This document shows positions 8,177 through 16,774 of a DNA stretch of 64,000 bases, in pieces. Position 1 is the first letter of the stretch; each line of letters opens with the position of its first letter. The position numbers and the translations under genes are program-made. The DNA is from Janthinobacterium rivuli (GTDB lineage Bacteria > Pseudomonadota > Gammaproteobacteria > Burkholderiales > Burkholderiaceae_D), in assembly GCF_009208735.1 (NCBI RefSeq), contig NZ_WFLJ01000023.1:1-64000 (forward strand). Direction: 5' to 3'. The notes under the pieces are model-generated. The model did not search any database. It saw only the letters and a list, made by a program, of their open reading frames with translations, and was not told where the DNA came from.

Positions 8177-8419
8177 ATGGAAAACGACAAGGCAGGCAAT
8201 AACAAGATCTGGTTCGGCTTGATTGGCGGCGGCGTGCTGGCCACCGCGCTGGGCTTCTGCGCGCTGGATCTGGCGCCGCCAGCGGGCGGCCCCGTATTTG
8301 GCGTCATGCTGTTGCTCACGGGCGGCATGGTCAGCTGCCTGGCGGGCGCCGTCGGCATGGCCGGCATGCTGGCGTGGGTGCCAGGCATGGCCGATGAACA
8401 CGCCGACCGCCCCCGATAG
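8177..8419 (+). CDS. Small two-helix membrane protein of unknown function
   Basis: 80 residues from the ATG at 8177, which has AAGGAGCGGCG upstream. A longer frame begins at 8084 but would start inside the predicted operator. Two hydrophobic segments (about 11-31 and 40-65) are rich in Gly, Ala and Met, and the tail is acidic then basic. I do not recognise a family. Its promoter carries the same dyad as the surrounding glycine-zipper and OmpA genes, so an envelope-stress role is inferred from regulation only. Confidence 0.6.
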   Translation: MENDKAGNNKIWFGLIGGGVLATALGFCALDLAPPAGGPVFGVMLLLTGGMVSCLAGAVGMAGMLAWVPGMADEHADRPR

Positions 8420-8429
8420 TTGAGCCTTG

Positions 8430-8472
8430 TGTACGACAGCGTACAGAACGCAGGGAAAACAAAGTAGACACT
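8430..8472 (+). promoter_or_regulatory. Perfect Crp-type dyad upstream of the lmo0937-type gene
   Basis: TGTACG-ACAG-CGTACA (8430-8445) has perfectly symmetrical arms. A weak -10 candidate, GACACT (8467-8472), lies 32 bp from its centre. The start codon is at 8604, so the leader would be about 125 nt. Confidence 0.6.
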
Positions 8473-8603
8473 TAGTCATGGCATCAGCGTTCAGCGACCC
8501 CGGTCGCCGCGCAATGACAAGAATCGATGACGGCGCCACGCGCCAACGCCTGCCAGGCCAAGGCGGTCGCCGTCATCCACACATTACTCTCGGAGGACTC
8601 ATC

Positions 8604-8750
8604 ATGCTGTATACAATCGCCGTCGTACTCATTATTCTTTGGCTGCTGGGCCTGGTAACTTCCTATACCATTGGCGGCTTCATCCACATCCTGCTGGTGG
8701 TCGCCGTCATCATGATCCTGCTGCGCCTGATCAGCGGGCGCGGTTTATAG
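8604..8750 (+). CDS. lmo0937-family mini membrane protein
   Basis: 48 residues starting at the ATG behind CGGAGGACTCATC; longer in-frame starts upstream lack ribosome sites. The whole protein is two hydrophobic helices, MLYTIAVVLIILWLLGLV and IHILLVVAVIMILLRLI, ending GRGL. This matches the lmo0937/DUF5670 family of tiny stress-associated membrane proteins found in many phyla, whose biochemical role is unknown. It lies between a perfect Crp-type dyad and a terminator. Confidence 0.85.
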   Translation: MLYTIAVVLIILWLLGLVTSYTIGGFIHILLVVAVIMILLRLISGRGL

Positions 8751-8776
8751 CCCAGGCCGTTAATATGGCCTGACCA

Positions 8777-8812
8777 GAGCGGCGCGCGTGCAAACGGGCG
8801 CCGCTCTTTTGC
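8777..8812 (+). terminator. Rho-independent terminator after the lmo0937-type gene
   Basis: GAGCGGCGC and GCGCCGCTC pair around a short loop and are followed by TTTTG. Confidence 0.75.
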
Positions 8813-8832
8813 CGCCTTTTAAGTGCCGCGTG

Positions 8833-8848
8833 TGTGCGCTGGCAAGCA
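8833..8848 (+). promoter_or_regulatory. Degenerate Crp-type dyad upstream of the OmpA/glycine-zipper gene
   Basis: TGTGCG-CTGG-CAAGCA: the left half matches the family, the right half only partly. The hexamer at the usual distance (TACGGG, 8870-8875) is a poor -10. It is the weakest of the seven promoter sites, placed 70 bp before the start codon, as at the related genes. Confidence 0.45.
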
Positions 8849-8917
8849 GCGTCATTTTGCAGTAACGTGTACGGGTAGTCCTGGGTATGTCCCAATAACA
8901 AAACAAGGAGAAAATCC

Positions 8918-9601
8918 ATGAAAGAAACATTCAAAAAAGGCCCTGGCGCCAAGTCCCTGATCGGCATGCTGGTGATCGCATTGGCCGCCAGCGGCTGCGC
9001 GGATATGTCCTCGACGCAACGTGGCACGGCCACGGGCGCCGGCATCGGCGCGGGCCTGGGCGCCTTGATCGGCGGCACCACCGGTGGCGGCAGCAGCGGC
9101 CGCACGGCCGGCGGCGCCCTGCTGGGCGCGGCAGCTGGCGCCGTGGTCGGCAATATCTGGTCGAACCGCATGGAAAACCAGAAGCGCGCGATGGAACAAG
9201 CCACACAGGGTACTGGTGTGCAAGTGTCGCAGACGGCCGATAACCGCCTGAAAATGGAAATCCCGAGCGACATTTCCTTCGACACCAACCGCGCCGACAT
9301 CAAGGGCAACTTCCGCCCCATCCTCGACCGCTTCGCCGCCACCCTGAATGAAAACCCGAACACCACGGTCAGCATCATCGGCCACACGGACAGCACGGGC
9401 AGCGATTCCATCAACGAACCGCTGTCGGTGGAACGCGCGGCCCACACGCGCGACTACCTGGCCATGCGCGGCGTATCGCCAACGCGCGTCGTCACGGAAG
9501 GCCGCGGCGCCCGCGAGCCGATCGCCTCGAATGCGGATGCGGCCGGACGCGCTCGCAACCGCCGTGTGGAAATTTACGTCGCGGAATTAGCCCCACGCTA
9601 A
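8918..9601 (+). CDS. OmpA-family lipoprotein with glycine zipper (YiaD-like)
   Basis: 227 residues. The signal peptide ends in ASGCADM (lipobox Cys about 28). A glycine zipper (about 38-88, ATGAGIGAGLGALIGG and GALLGAAAGAVVG) is followed by an OmpA peptidoglycan-binding domain (about 110-222) with DISFDTNRADI, IGHTDSTGSD and RNRRVEIYV. YiaD-like proteins bridge outer membrane and murein and suppress defects of envelope assembly factors. AAGGAGAAAATCC precedes the ATG. It is a single gene followed by a bidirectional terminator. Confidence 0.9.
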   Translation: MKETFKKGPGAKSLIGMLVIALAASGCADMSSTQRGTATGAGIGAGLGALIGGTTGGGSSGRTAGGALLGAAAGAVVGNIWSNRMENQKRAMEQATQGTGVQVSQTADNRLKMEIPSDISFDTNRADIKGNFRPILDRFAATLNENPNTTVSIIGHTDSTGSDSINEPLSVERAAHTRDYLAMRGVSPTRVVTEGRGAREPIASNADAAGRARNRRVEIYVAELAPR

Positions 9602-9619
9602 GCTGACACACGTCAATAA

Positions 9620-9657
9620 AAAACCCGCCGGCAAGTGACCTTGCCGGCGGGTTTTTC
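9620..9657. terminator. Bidirectional terminator between OmpA lipoprotein and M16 peptidase
   Basis: A 15-bp stem AAACCCGCCGGCAAG / CTTGCCGGCGGGTTT, flanked by A-runs on the left and T-runs on the right, can end both converging transcripts. Confidence 0.9.
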
Positions 9658-9670
9658 TATGTAAAACGGC

Positions 9671-12514
9671 TTATTTCGACGTCGTCGCCTTGGCGCCGCT
9701 GTCGCCCTCTTTCGCCACTTTGGCGAAGTCGCCCGCCGTCACGATCGAGACGGCGGCCGGTTTCAGATACTCGCGCAAGCCCTGGTTTACTTGCGCCAGG
9801 GTCAAGGCGGACACTTTCGCTTCCAGGTCCTTGTCGTACGCCAAGGTACGATCTTGCGCCAGGTAATCGGCCAGGCCGCGCGCCAGGCCCGCATCCTGCG
9901 TACGGCCCACTTCTTCCGATTGCAGCCAGCCTTTCTTCGCCTCGCCCAGTTCCTCTTGCGTGAAGCCGTCGGCCAGCACCTTGGCGATTTCCTCGCGCAG
10001 GGCCGCTTCGACCTTGGCCGTGTTTTGCGGCGCGCTGATGGCATACGCCATCCAATAGCCGGCCGGTTCGCGCGACGGGATGCTCACTTGCGAGCCGACG
10101 CCGTACGACAGGCCTTCCTTCTGGCGGATGCGGTCGGCCAGGCGGCTGCGCAAGGCACCGCCGCCGAGCATGTGATTGGCGATCAGCAAGGCCGGATAGT
10201 TGGCGGCGTCATCCTTGAGGGGAATCGGCTGGATGGCGAACAGCACGCTGTTCGCCTTGTCCGGCGTCTCCAGCGTGACTTTTTCGCCGCTGACGGGCTT
10301 GACGGCGTCGGCAATGCGCACATACGGCTGCTGCGCCTTCCAGCTGCCGTACAGGCTGGCCACTTGCGCCTTCAGCGCGGCCGGGTCGAAGTCGCCCACG
10401 GCGGCAAAGGTGGCGTTCGCGGCACCATAGTAGGCGCCATGGAAGGCTTTCACATCGGCCACCTTGATGGCTTTCCATTGCGCCAGCTCGGCCGGCAGGG
10501 TGGCCACGTGGCGCACATGGCCTTCCGGCGTGGCGTCGAGCAGGCGGCGGAAGGCGTTCACGGCCAGCGGCTGCGGTTCAGGCAATTCCTGCTCCGCGCG
10601 GCCGACGCGCTCGCGCTGCAATTCCAGGAATTCCGTCTCGCTCAAGGCCGGTTTCTGCAGCACTTGCGCCAGCAGGTCCATGGCGGCCGGCAAGTTCTCG
10701 CGCTTGCCCGTCAGCATGGCGGTCACGCCCTCGGCGCCGCCCGAAATGGCCACCTGCATGCCCAGCTGGTCGAACTTGTCCTTCACTTCCTGGCGCGACA
10801 GTTTATCCGTGCCGCGCGACAACAGATTGGCCGTGTAGCTGCCCACTTGCGCCTTGCCGCGCAAGCTCTCTTCGCTGCCGATCTGCAATTTCAACACGAC
10901 GCTGACGGTATTGCCCTTGGTTTTCTTCGGCAGCAAGGCGCCCTTCAAGCCGTTCGGCAAGGTGAAGCGCGTGGTGCGCGCCTCGATATTGTCGGGGCTG
11001 GGGTCGAATGCCTCGCCCTGCGCCACGACCGCCCGGCCCGTGTAGCCGGCCAGTTGCGGCGCCACGTCGGCGTAGGCCGGCACAACCGTGCGGTCCGGCG
11101 CATCGGTGGGGATGAAACGGCCCAGGGTGCGGTTCGAGCTCTTCAGGTATTTCTCGGCCGCCGCCTGCACCTGCGCCGTCGTCAGCTTGTCGAGCTGGTC
11201 GCGCTGCAGGAAGAACAGCCGCCAGTCGCCGGCCGCCAGGGACTCCGTCAGGGCGATCGTCATGCGCGCCGTGTTCGAGGTGATCAGTTCGACCTGCTTG
11301 TTCAGTTGCTGTTTCACGCGCGCCACTTCCGCATCCGTGATCGGCTGCGATTTCAGCTCTTCCAGCACCTTCAGCATGGCCGCTTGCGCCGCATCGAGGT
11401 TGCCATCGACGGGCACGAGCGCGCCGAACAGGTTGTAGCCCGGCTCCAGGTTGCTCACCGAGTTGTATTCGATCTTGCTGGCCAGCTTGGTTTCCACCAG
11501 CGCCTTGTGCAGGCGGCCGGCCGGCGCGTCCGTCAGCACGTGGCCCAGCACCTCGATGGCGACGGCGTCCGGGTTGCCGGACGGCGCCACGTGGTAGCCG
11601 GCGCCGACGAATTGCGTGCCGCCGCTGCGGCGCACCGTCACGGCGCGCTCGCCATCCTGCACCGGTTCGGCCGTGTAGGTCGGTTCGATCACGCGCGTCG
11701 GTTTCGGGATCTTGCCGAACAGATCATCAATCTGTTTCAAGACCTTGGCTTCGTCGAAGCGGCCCGCCACCATCAGCACGGCGTTATCGGGTTGGTAGTA
11801 TTTGTGATAGAACGCGCGCAGGCGGGGAATGTTCACCTGCTCGATGTCGGAACGGGCGCCGATGGTCGACTTGCCATAGTTGTGCCAGTCGTAGGCGATG
11901 GCCTGGATGCGTTCGCTCGTCACGCCGATCGGGTCGCTCTCGCCCATCTCGAACTCGTTGCGCACGACGGTCATTTCGCCCTTCTGCGTCTTGGGATTCC
12001 ACAGGTCGTTCTGGTCGATGGCGGCGTTGACCATGCGGTCCGCTTCCATGGCCAGCATCTGGCGCAGGTTGTCGTCGTTGGCGGGGAAGGTGGCGTAGTA
12101 ATTGGTGCGGTCATACCAGGTGGTGCCGTTGAAATCGGCGCCCGTCGAATTGAGGATCTCGACCGGGGTTTTCGTGCCCTTCTTGATGCCGAAGTTGGCG
12201 CTGGGCTTGAACAGCAAGTGTTCGAGCAAGTGGGCCATGCCCGTTTCGCCATAGTTTTCATGGCGCGAACCGACCAGGTAGACGATGTTGGTGGTCAGGG
12301 TCGGCTTGCTGGCATCGGGAAACAGCAGCACGCGCAAGCCATTGGCCAGGCGGTATTCGGTGATGCCTTCGACGGACGTGACTTTGACGGCGGCGCGGCT
12401 GGGTGCGGCCTTGCCGGCTTTCTGGGTCGGCGCCGCTTCCACCGGGGTGGCGGCCAAGATGAACGACGGCGAGAGGATGCCGGCGGCAAGCAGGAGGGCG
12501 GTAATTGGTTTCAA
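9671..12514 (-). CDS. M16-family zinc metallopeptidase (two-copy, pitrilysin-like)
   Basis: 947 residues with a signal peptide (cleavage about ILAATP). The N-terminal half carries the inverted zinc motif HxxEH in MAHLLEHLLFK (His, His, Glu) and the distal Glu in LAMEADRM. Middle and C-terminal M16 domains follow, including a second, inactive-type copy with RGTDKLSRQE and a late GGGALRSRLADRIRQKEGLSYGV motif, which in the family contacts substrate. Periplasmic M16 enzymes degrade peptides and misfolded fragments. The gene is monocistronic and converges on the OmpA lipoprotein gene. Confidence 0.9.
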   Translation of the reverse strand: MKPITALLLAAGILSPSFILAATPVEAAPTQKAGKAAPSRAAVKVTSVEGITEYRLANGLRVLLFPDASKPTLTTNIVYLVGSRHENYGETGMAHLLEHLLFKPSANFGIKKGTKTPVEILNSTGADFNGTTWYDRTNYYATFPANDDNLRQMLAMEADRMVNAAIDQNDLWNPKTQKGEMTVVRNEFEMGESDPIGVTSERIQAIAYDWHNYGKSTIGARSDIEQVNIPRLRAFYHKYYQPDNAVLMVAGRFDEAKVLKQIDDLFGKIPKPTRVIEPTYTAEPVQDGERAVTVRRSGGTQFVGAGYHVAPSGNPDAVAIEVLGHVLTDAPAGRLHKALVETKLASKIEYNSVSNLEPGYNLFGALVPVDGNLDAAQAAMLKVLEELKSQPITDAEVARVKQQLNKQVELITSNTARMTIALTESLAAGDWRLFFLQRDQLDKLTTAQVQAAAEKYLKSSNRTLGRFIPTDAPDRTVVPAYADVAPQLAGYTGRAVVAQGEAFDPSPDNIEARTTRFTLPNGLKGALLPKKTKGNTVSVVLKLQIGSEESLRGKAQVGSYTANLLSRGTDKLSRQEVKDKFDQLGMQVAISGGAEGVTAMLTGKRENLPAAMDLLAQVLQKPALSETEFLELQRERVGRAEQELPEPQPLAVNAFRRLLDATPEGHVRHVATLPAELAQWKAIKVADVKAFHGAYYGAANATFAAVGDFDPAALKAQVASLYGSWKAQQPYVRIADAVKPVSGEKVTLETPDKANSVLFAIQPIPLKDDAANYPALLIANHMLGGGALRSRLADRIRQKEGLSYGVGSQVSIPSREPAGYWMAYAISAPQNTAKVEAALREEIAKVLADGFTQEELGEAKKGWLQSEEVGRTQDAGLARGLADYLAQDRTLAYDKDLEAKVSALTLAQVNQGLREYLKPAAVSIVTAGDFAKVAKEGDSGAKATTSK

Positions 12515-12740
12515 GGCAAAGTCCTGGTAACACTACGTTATAGACGTGCGCAAGCAAGCAGTGCAGGCGCGATGTGATACGAACGCAAGAATAGTCACGG
12601 GGCCCGCGCTGCGTCTTCGCCGCCATGTGAAATTATTGCCATTTCATAATTTACGGCATACGTATCACTAAAGCAAGCCCTGTCATCGGGCTGTTATCGG
12701 CCCGTGTTATACTCACGATTCCAGAACTATCTGCCTGTAT

Positions 12741-13082
12741 ATGAGACGAGCTCTCGTCCTGCTCTGCCTTTTTGTTTTCATCGCCTTACCCCAGGCGTTC
12801 GCCAGCATGGCCTACGCCAGCCCTTCCCCATTCCAGCATGCAATCGCGGCCGGCACTACCGCCACGCCCGCCTTCAGCATCGATTGTGCCGACGCCAGCG
12901 TCCATGCGAGCCTGCCTGGCGACAGCTGCGACGCCGAGGAATGCGACAACGACCCCATCACGCTGTACCCGAGCTCGCGCCAGGGGGCGCCGTTTTGCGC
13001 CATCATTTGGCAAGCGGGACCGGGCGCACTTGCCGAAGCGGACGTGCGGCTGGCCACCCGGCCGCCGCGCGTCCGCCTCTGA
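12741..13082 (+). CDS. Secreted protein of unknown function
   Basis: 113 residues with a clear N-terminal signal peptide (ALVLLCLFVFIALPQAFA, cleavage near residue 21-26). The mature part is about 88 residues and has four Cys (DCADA, DSCDAEECDND, FCAII), which suggests one or two disulfides in the periplasm. I recognise no family. It lies upstream of the TerC-CBS gene (83 bp gap) on the same strand. No ribosome site is obvious before the ATG, so expression is less certain than for its neighbours. Confidence 0.5.
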   Translation: MRRALVLLCLFVFIALPQAFASMAYASPSPFQHAIAAGTTATPAFSIDCADASVHASLPGDSCDAEECDNDPITLYPSSRQGAPFCAIIWQAGPGALAEADVRLATRPPRVRL

Positions 13083-13165
13083 ACACATGCATGCAGCACC
13101 CATCACGCCTGGGGCACCAGCCGCCAGGCAAGCTTGATACTTACTGACTTTACAAGGTTACACAC

Positions 13166-14713
13166 ATGGAATGGTTATTTGACCCGACAATCTGGGTCGG
13201 CCTGCTGACGCTGGTCGTACTGGAAATCGTACTGGGTATCGACAACCTGATTTTCATCGCCATCCTGGCCGAGAAACTGCCGCCGCACCAGCGCGACAAG
13301 GCCAGAGTGCTGGGCCTGACGCTGGCCCTCGTCATGCGCCTGGGCCTGCTTTCGCTGATTTCCTGGCTGGTCACCCTGACCACGCCATTGTTTTCCCTAT
13401 GGACATTCTCGTTTTCGGGGCGCGACCTGATCCTGCTCGTCGGCGGCCTGTTCCTGCTGTTCAAGGCCACCACCGAGCTGCACGAGCGCCTCGAAGGCGT
13501 CACGCACGCCCAGACGGGCCCGAAAGTCTACGCCGGCTTCGGCCTCGTGGTGGCGCAAATCGTCGTGCTCGACGCCGTCTTTTCGCTCGACGCCGTCATC
13601 ACGGCCGTCGGCATGGTGGACAACCTGTATGTGATGATGGCGGCCGTCGTCATTTCCATCGTCGTCATGATGCTGGCGTCGAAGGTGCTGACGCGCTTCG
13701 TCAACGCCCACCCCACGGTCGTCGTGCTGTGCCTGAGCTTCCTGCTGATGATCGGCCTGTCGCTGGTGGCCGAAGGCCTGGGCTTCCACATTCCGAAAGG
13801 CTATCTGTACGCGGCCATCGGTTTCTCGATCGTCATCGAGTTCTTCAACCAGCTGGCGCGCCGCAACTTCCTCAAGCTGCAATCGAACGCCCCGCTGCGC
13901 GACCGCACGGCGCAAGCCGTGTTGAGCTTGCTGGGCGGGCGCAAGGGCCGCGAAGCCGTGGAAGAACACGAAATCAAGGAAGTGCCCGATGCCTCCGCCT
14001 TTGGCGTGGAAGAACGCAACATGGTCAGCGGCGTGCTGACCCTGGCAGAACGGTCGATCCGCTCCGTGATGACGCCGCGAGGCGACGTCTCATGGGTCAA
14101 CCTGAACGACAGCAGCGAGAAGATGCTGCAATTGCTGCGCGACACACCGCACAGCATGATTCCCGTCTGTAATGATGACCTCGACAACGTGGTCGGCATC
14201 GCGCGCAGCAAGGACCTGATCGAGGACTTGGTATCGCGCGGCAAGATCGACCCGGACAGCATGCGCGAAGCCGTCGTCGTGCCGGAAGCGGCCGGCGTGC
14301 TGAAAGCCATGGAAACCCTGAAGCGCTCGCGCGGCCAGCTGGTGCTGGTGGTCGACGAGTTCGGCACCGTGCAAGGCGTGCTCACGCCGATCGACATCCT
14401 GGAAGCCATCGCCGGCGAATTCCCCGACGAGGACGAGCAGCCCGACGTGGAAGTGCTGGGCCCCGGCCACTGGCGCATCGACGGCGCGACGGACCTGCAT
14501 TACCTGGAGCAAGTGTTCGAGAAGGAAACCCTGGTCAGCGAAGACGGCGAATACAACTCGCTGGCCGGCTTCCTGCTGGCGCACTTCGAAAACATGCCGG
14601 CCGTGGGCGAAGTGCTGGAACTCGATGACTTGCGCTATGAAATCGTCGAAGCCGACGAGCGCCGCATCGCCTGCGTGGACGTGCGCCGCATCGAGCCCGA
14701 TCACAGTTTGTAA
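13166..14713 (+). CDS. TerC-family membrane protein with CBS and CorC domains (YoaE/YegH-like)
   Basis: 515 residues in three blocks. Residues 1-235 are a TerC transmembrane domain with acidic membrane motifs ([29 protein letters not shown]). Residues about 295-420 are a CBS pair ([35 protein letters not shown]). Residues about 430-508 are a CorC/HlyC transporter-associated domain ([16 protein letters not shown]). Family members are implicated in metal, probably Mn, homeostasis or in exoprotein metalation (TerC of Bacillus). A second, CBS-less TerC protein lies at 35088. AAGGTTACACAC precedes the ATG. Confidence 0.9.
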   Translation: MEWLFDPTIWVGLLTLVVLEIVLGIDNLIFIAILAEKLPPHQRDKARVLGLTLALVMRLGLLSLISWLVTLTTPLFSLWTFSFSGRDLILLVGGLFLLFKATTELHERLEGVTHAQTGPKVYAGFGLVVAQIVVLDAVFSLDAVITAVGMVDNLYVMMAAVVISIVVMMLASKVLTRFVNAHPTVVVLCLSFLLMIGLSLVAEGLGFHIPKGYLYAAIGFSIVIEFFNQLARRNFLKLQSNAPLRDRTAQAVLSLLGGRKGREAVEEHEIKEVPDASAFGVEERNMVSGVLTLAERSIRSVMTPRGDVSWVNLNDSSEKMLQLLRDTPHSMIPVCNDDLDNVVGIARSKDLIEDLVSRGKIDPDSMREAVVVPEAAGVLKAMETLKRSRGQLVLVVDEFGTVQGVLTPIDILEAIAGEFPDEDEQPDVEVLGPGHWRIDGATDLHYLEQVFEKETLVSEDGEYNSLAGFLLAHFENMPAVGEVLELDDLRYEIVEADERRIACVDVRRIEPDHSL

Positions 14714-14719
14714 CACAAT

Positions 14720-14742
14720 GGCAAGCGTGCTCCGCTTGCCAT
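14720..14742 (+). other. Stem-loop between the TerC-CBS and DUF3617 genes
   Basis: GGCAAGC and GCTTGCC pair around a short loop shortly after the TerC-CBS stop. No T-run follows, so it may be a weak terminator or an mRNA 3' stabiliser. Confidence 0.45.
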
Positions 14743-14780
14743 GCCGTATGCTGGGGTCTGCCCATACCGGAGACCCCACG

Positions 14781-15359
14781 ATGAAACGATCCCTGCTACG
14801 CCTGAGTTTACTGGCCTGCGCCGCCATCGGCGCCCACGCCGGCGCCCAAGCCGTCTCGCCATCCGCCACCATCAAGCCGGGCCTGTGGCAAGTCGACAGC
14901 ACGATGGCGTCGCCGGACGCCGCCACCGACAACGCCATGTCGATGGTGCTGCAGCAACTGGGCAACCTTCCCCCCGATCAACGCAAGCAACTGGAAAGCA
15001 TGGCCGCCAGCCGCGGCATGGCCATGCCCACCGTGGGCGCCGACGGCGCCGTGCGCGTGACGGCGTGCGTGACGCCGGAAATGGCCGCGCGTAAGCAGAT
15101 TCCCACGGGCCAGCCCGGCGATTGCAAATCGAAAAACAGCGACATCGCGGGCGGCATGCAGGTGTCATTTAGCTGCGCCAACCCGAAATCGAGCGGCGAA
15201 GGCCAGGTGCGCTTCCATGGCGACCAGGCCTTCGACATGCAGCTGGCGGTGACGACCAGCGCGCGCGGCACGCCGGAACAGGTGAATGTGACGAGCAAGG
15301 GCAAGTGGCTGGGCGCCAGCTGCCCTGCCCCTGCCGCGACGGCACTTCAGAAACCGTGA
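14781..15359 (+). CDS. DUF3617-domain periplasmic protein
   Basis: 192 residues from the ATG at 14781 (GGAGACCCCACG upstream); the longer frame runs back into the TerC-CBS gene. A signal peptide ends near GAHAGAQA. The mature part begins with the DUF3617 signature IKPGLWQVDSTM and contains a conserved Cys pattern (VTACVTPEM, DCKSKN, SFSCAN, GASC). DUF3617 proteins are periplasmic and of unknown function. Its stop overlaps the convergent porin stop by 13 bp. Confidence 0.8.
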   Translation: MKRSLLRLSLLACAAIGAHAGAQAVSPSATIKPGLWQVDSTMASPDAATDNAMSMVLQQLGNLPPDQRKQLESMAASRGMAMPTVGADGAVRVTACVTPEMAARKQIPTGQPGDCKSKNSDIAGGMQVSFSCANPKSSGEGQVRFHGDQAFDMQLAVTTSARGTPEQVNVTSKGKWLGASCPAPAATALQKP

Positions 15360-16456
15360 CGGAAGCCCATATTAAAAGCCGCGTCGCCGCGTCCGCCGTC
15401 GCTGGCATTGCCCACCGTGTAGCGGGCACCGTTCTTGTTATGGATCTTCGCGTAGGACGCGTAGAAATCGCTGCGTTTTGACAGCGAATACGTGAGGCCG
15501 ACGGCAAGCTGCGTGGCGTCGCGGTTGGCCAGGTCGCGGTCATCCTTGCGCACCCATGACGCCAGCAGCTTGAAGCCGCCCACGGGCACGGACACGCCCA
15601 GCAAGGTGTCGCGGCTGTCCGAGGACGACATCGACAGGGCCAGCGAGCTGTAGGCATTGTTCGGGTCCCACGGCGAGCTGCCATAGCCCTTGTTCACGCC
15701 CACGGCGGCAAAGGCGGTGGCCACTTTCAGGTCGACGTTCGCCGCGATCAGGGTGTTGCGCGACGACATGTCGATGGCGGGCAAGGTGCCGGAGGCGAGG
15801 ATGAAGTTGTTCTTGCGCTGGTGCGACACGCTGACATTCACGGCGCCGGCCGAATAGCCGAGGGTGGCGCCATACGCGCGGTTGTTGGCGTTGCTGTACG
15901 GCGACTCGCCAAAGCTGTAGATGGCGCTGGCGGACACGCCGCGCAAGGCGGGTGTCACGTACTTGACGGTATTGTCGTAGCGTTTCACGCTGTAGCCGGC
16001 CAGGTTGCTGGCGCTGCCGGCCATGCCGCCCTTGAACGGATCGGCCACGTCGGTGAGGGTCAGGTATTGCAGGTTGTACTGGCGTCCCAGGGTCAGCGCG
16101 CCCAGGCGGCTGTCGAGGCCCACGTAGGCCTGGCGTCCGAACAGACGCCCGTCTTCCGACTGGCCCGTGTCGTTCTGCACGCCCGCTTCCAGGGTGAAGA
16201 CGGCGGACACGTCATTGCCCAGCGCTTCGCGGCCCTGCAACCCCAGGCGCGAACCGGACGCGACGCCGCCGGACACCTTGGCGCCGGCGCAACTGGCGGC
16301 ACAACCGCGTTCGGCCACGATGCCCGCGTCGAGCACGCCGTACACGGCAACGTTACCGGATGCGGCACTGCCCGCGCCATCGGGAGCCTGGGCCGCTGCG
16401 CCCAGCGCGAATGGCCCCATCCCTATCACAGCAAGCGCAAAATACGAGGTCTTCAT
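15347..16456 (-). CDS. Gram-negative porin (trimeric, betaproteobacterial type)
   Basis: 369 residues with a signal peptide (cleavage about GAAAQA). Porin strands include VAVYGVLDAGI at the start, SRLGLQGREALGNDVSAVFTLEAG, GRQAYVGLDSRLGALTLGRQ, and a C-terminal Phe after RHG, as outer-membrane insertion requires. It forms a general diffusion channel. A Cys pair in the first loop (ERGCAASCAGAKV) is compatible with a disulfide. It is a single gene on the minus strand. Confidence 0.9.
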   Translation of the reverse strand: MKTSYFALAVIGMGPFALGAAAQAPDGAGSAASGNVAVYGVLDAGIVAERGCAASCAGAKVSGGVASGSRLGLQGREALGNDVSAVFTLEAGVQNDTGQSEDGRLFGRQAYVGLDSRLGALTLGRQYNLQYLTLTDVADPFKGGMAGSASNLAGYSVKRYDNTVKYVTPALRGVSASAIYSFGESPYSNANNRAYGATLGYSAGAVNVSVSHQRKNNFILASGTLPAIDMSSRNTLIAANVDLKVATAFAAVGVNKGYGSSPWDPNNAYSSLALSMSSSDSRDTLLGVSVPVGGFKLLASWVRKDDRDLANRDATQLAVGLTYSLSKRSDFYASYAKIHNKNGARYTVGNASDGGRGDAAFNMGFRHGF

Positions 16457-16692
16457 GATAAATATCTCGGTGACGTGGGTGAAACTTCCCGGTATTGATC
16501 AGGACATGCGCTGTGTGTCTGATCTTAGTGTTACCTTATCCTCGCTTTTTGTCCAGCCATCCGTGCGTTGTACAACAGAAACGTCAGCTTAGTCCCCGGA
16601 AAAGAGTCGCGCACTGACAACACGCAAGCGGAAGCATGATTGGGGAAATTTGCGGCAAAATGGCGTGCAATGCAGGCCCTGTCGTAAAGCAA

Positions 16693-16736
16693 TGTTCGGT
16701 GGCGAACGTTGCGTGATTTGACGCAGGCGGTACACT
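16693..16736 (+). promoter_or_regulatory. Crp-type dyad and -10 box upstream of the Gcr-like gene
   Basis: TGTTCG-GTGG-CGAACG (16693-16708) is followed by TACACT (16731-16736), 33 bp between centres. This places the transcription start near 16743 and favours the ATG at 16775 for the gene. Confidence 0.6.
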
Positions 16737-16774
16737 ACTGGTTTTACCGACAGCGGCTCGCCCGTTTTTTCTGC

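Noticed and set aside
9791-12577. A 928-codon open frame on the plus strand opposite the M16 peptidase
   Set aside because: It is a shadow of the minus-strand gene: His/Gln/Arg-rich, no motifs, no ribosome site, and typical of antisense frames in GC-rich DNA.
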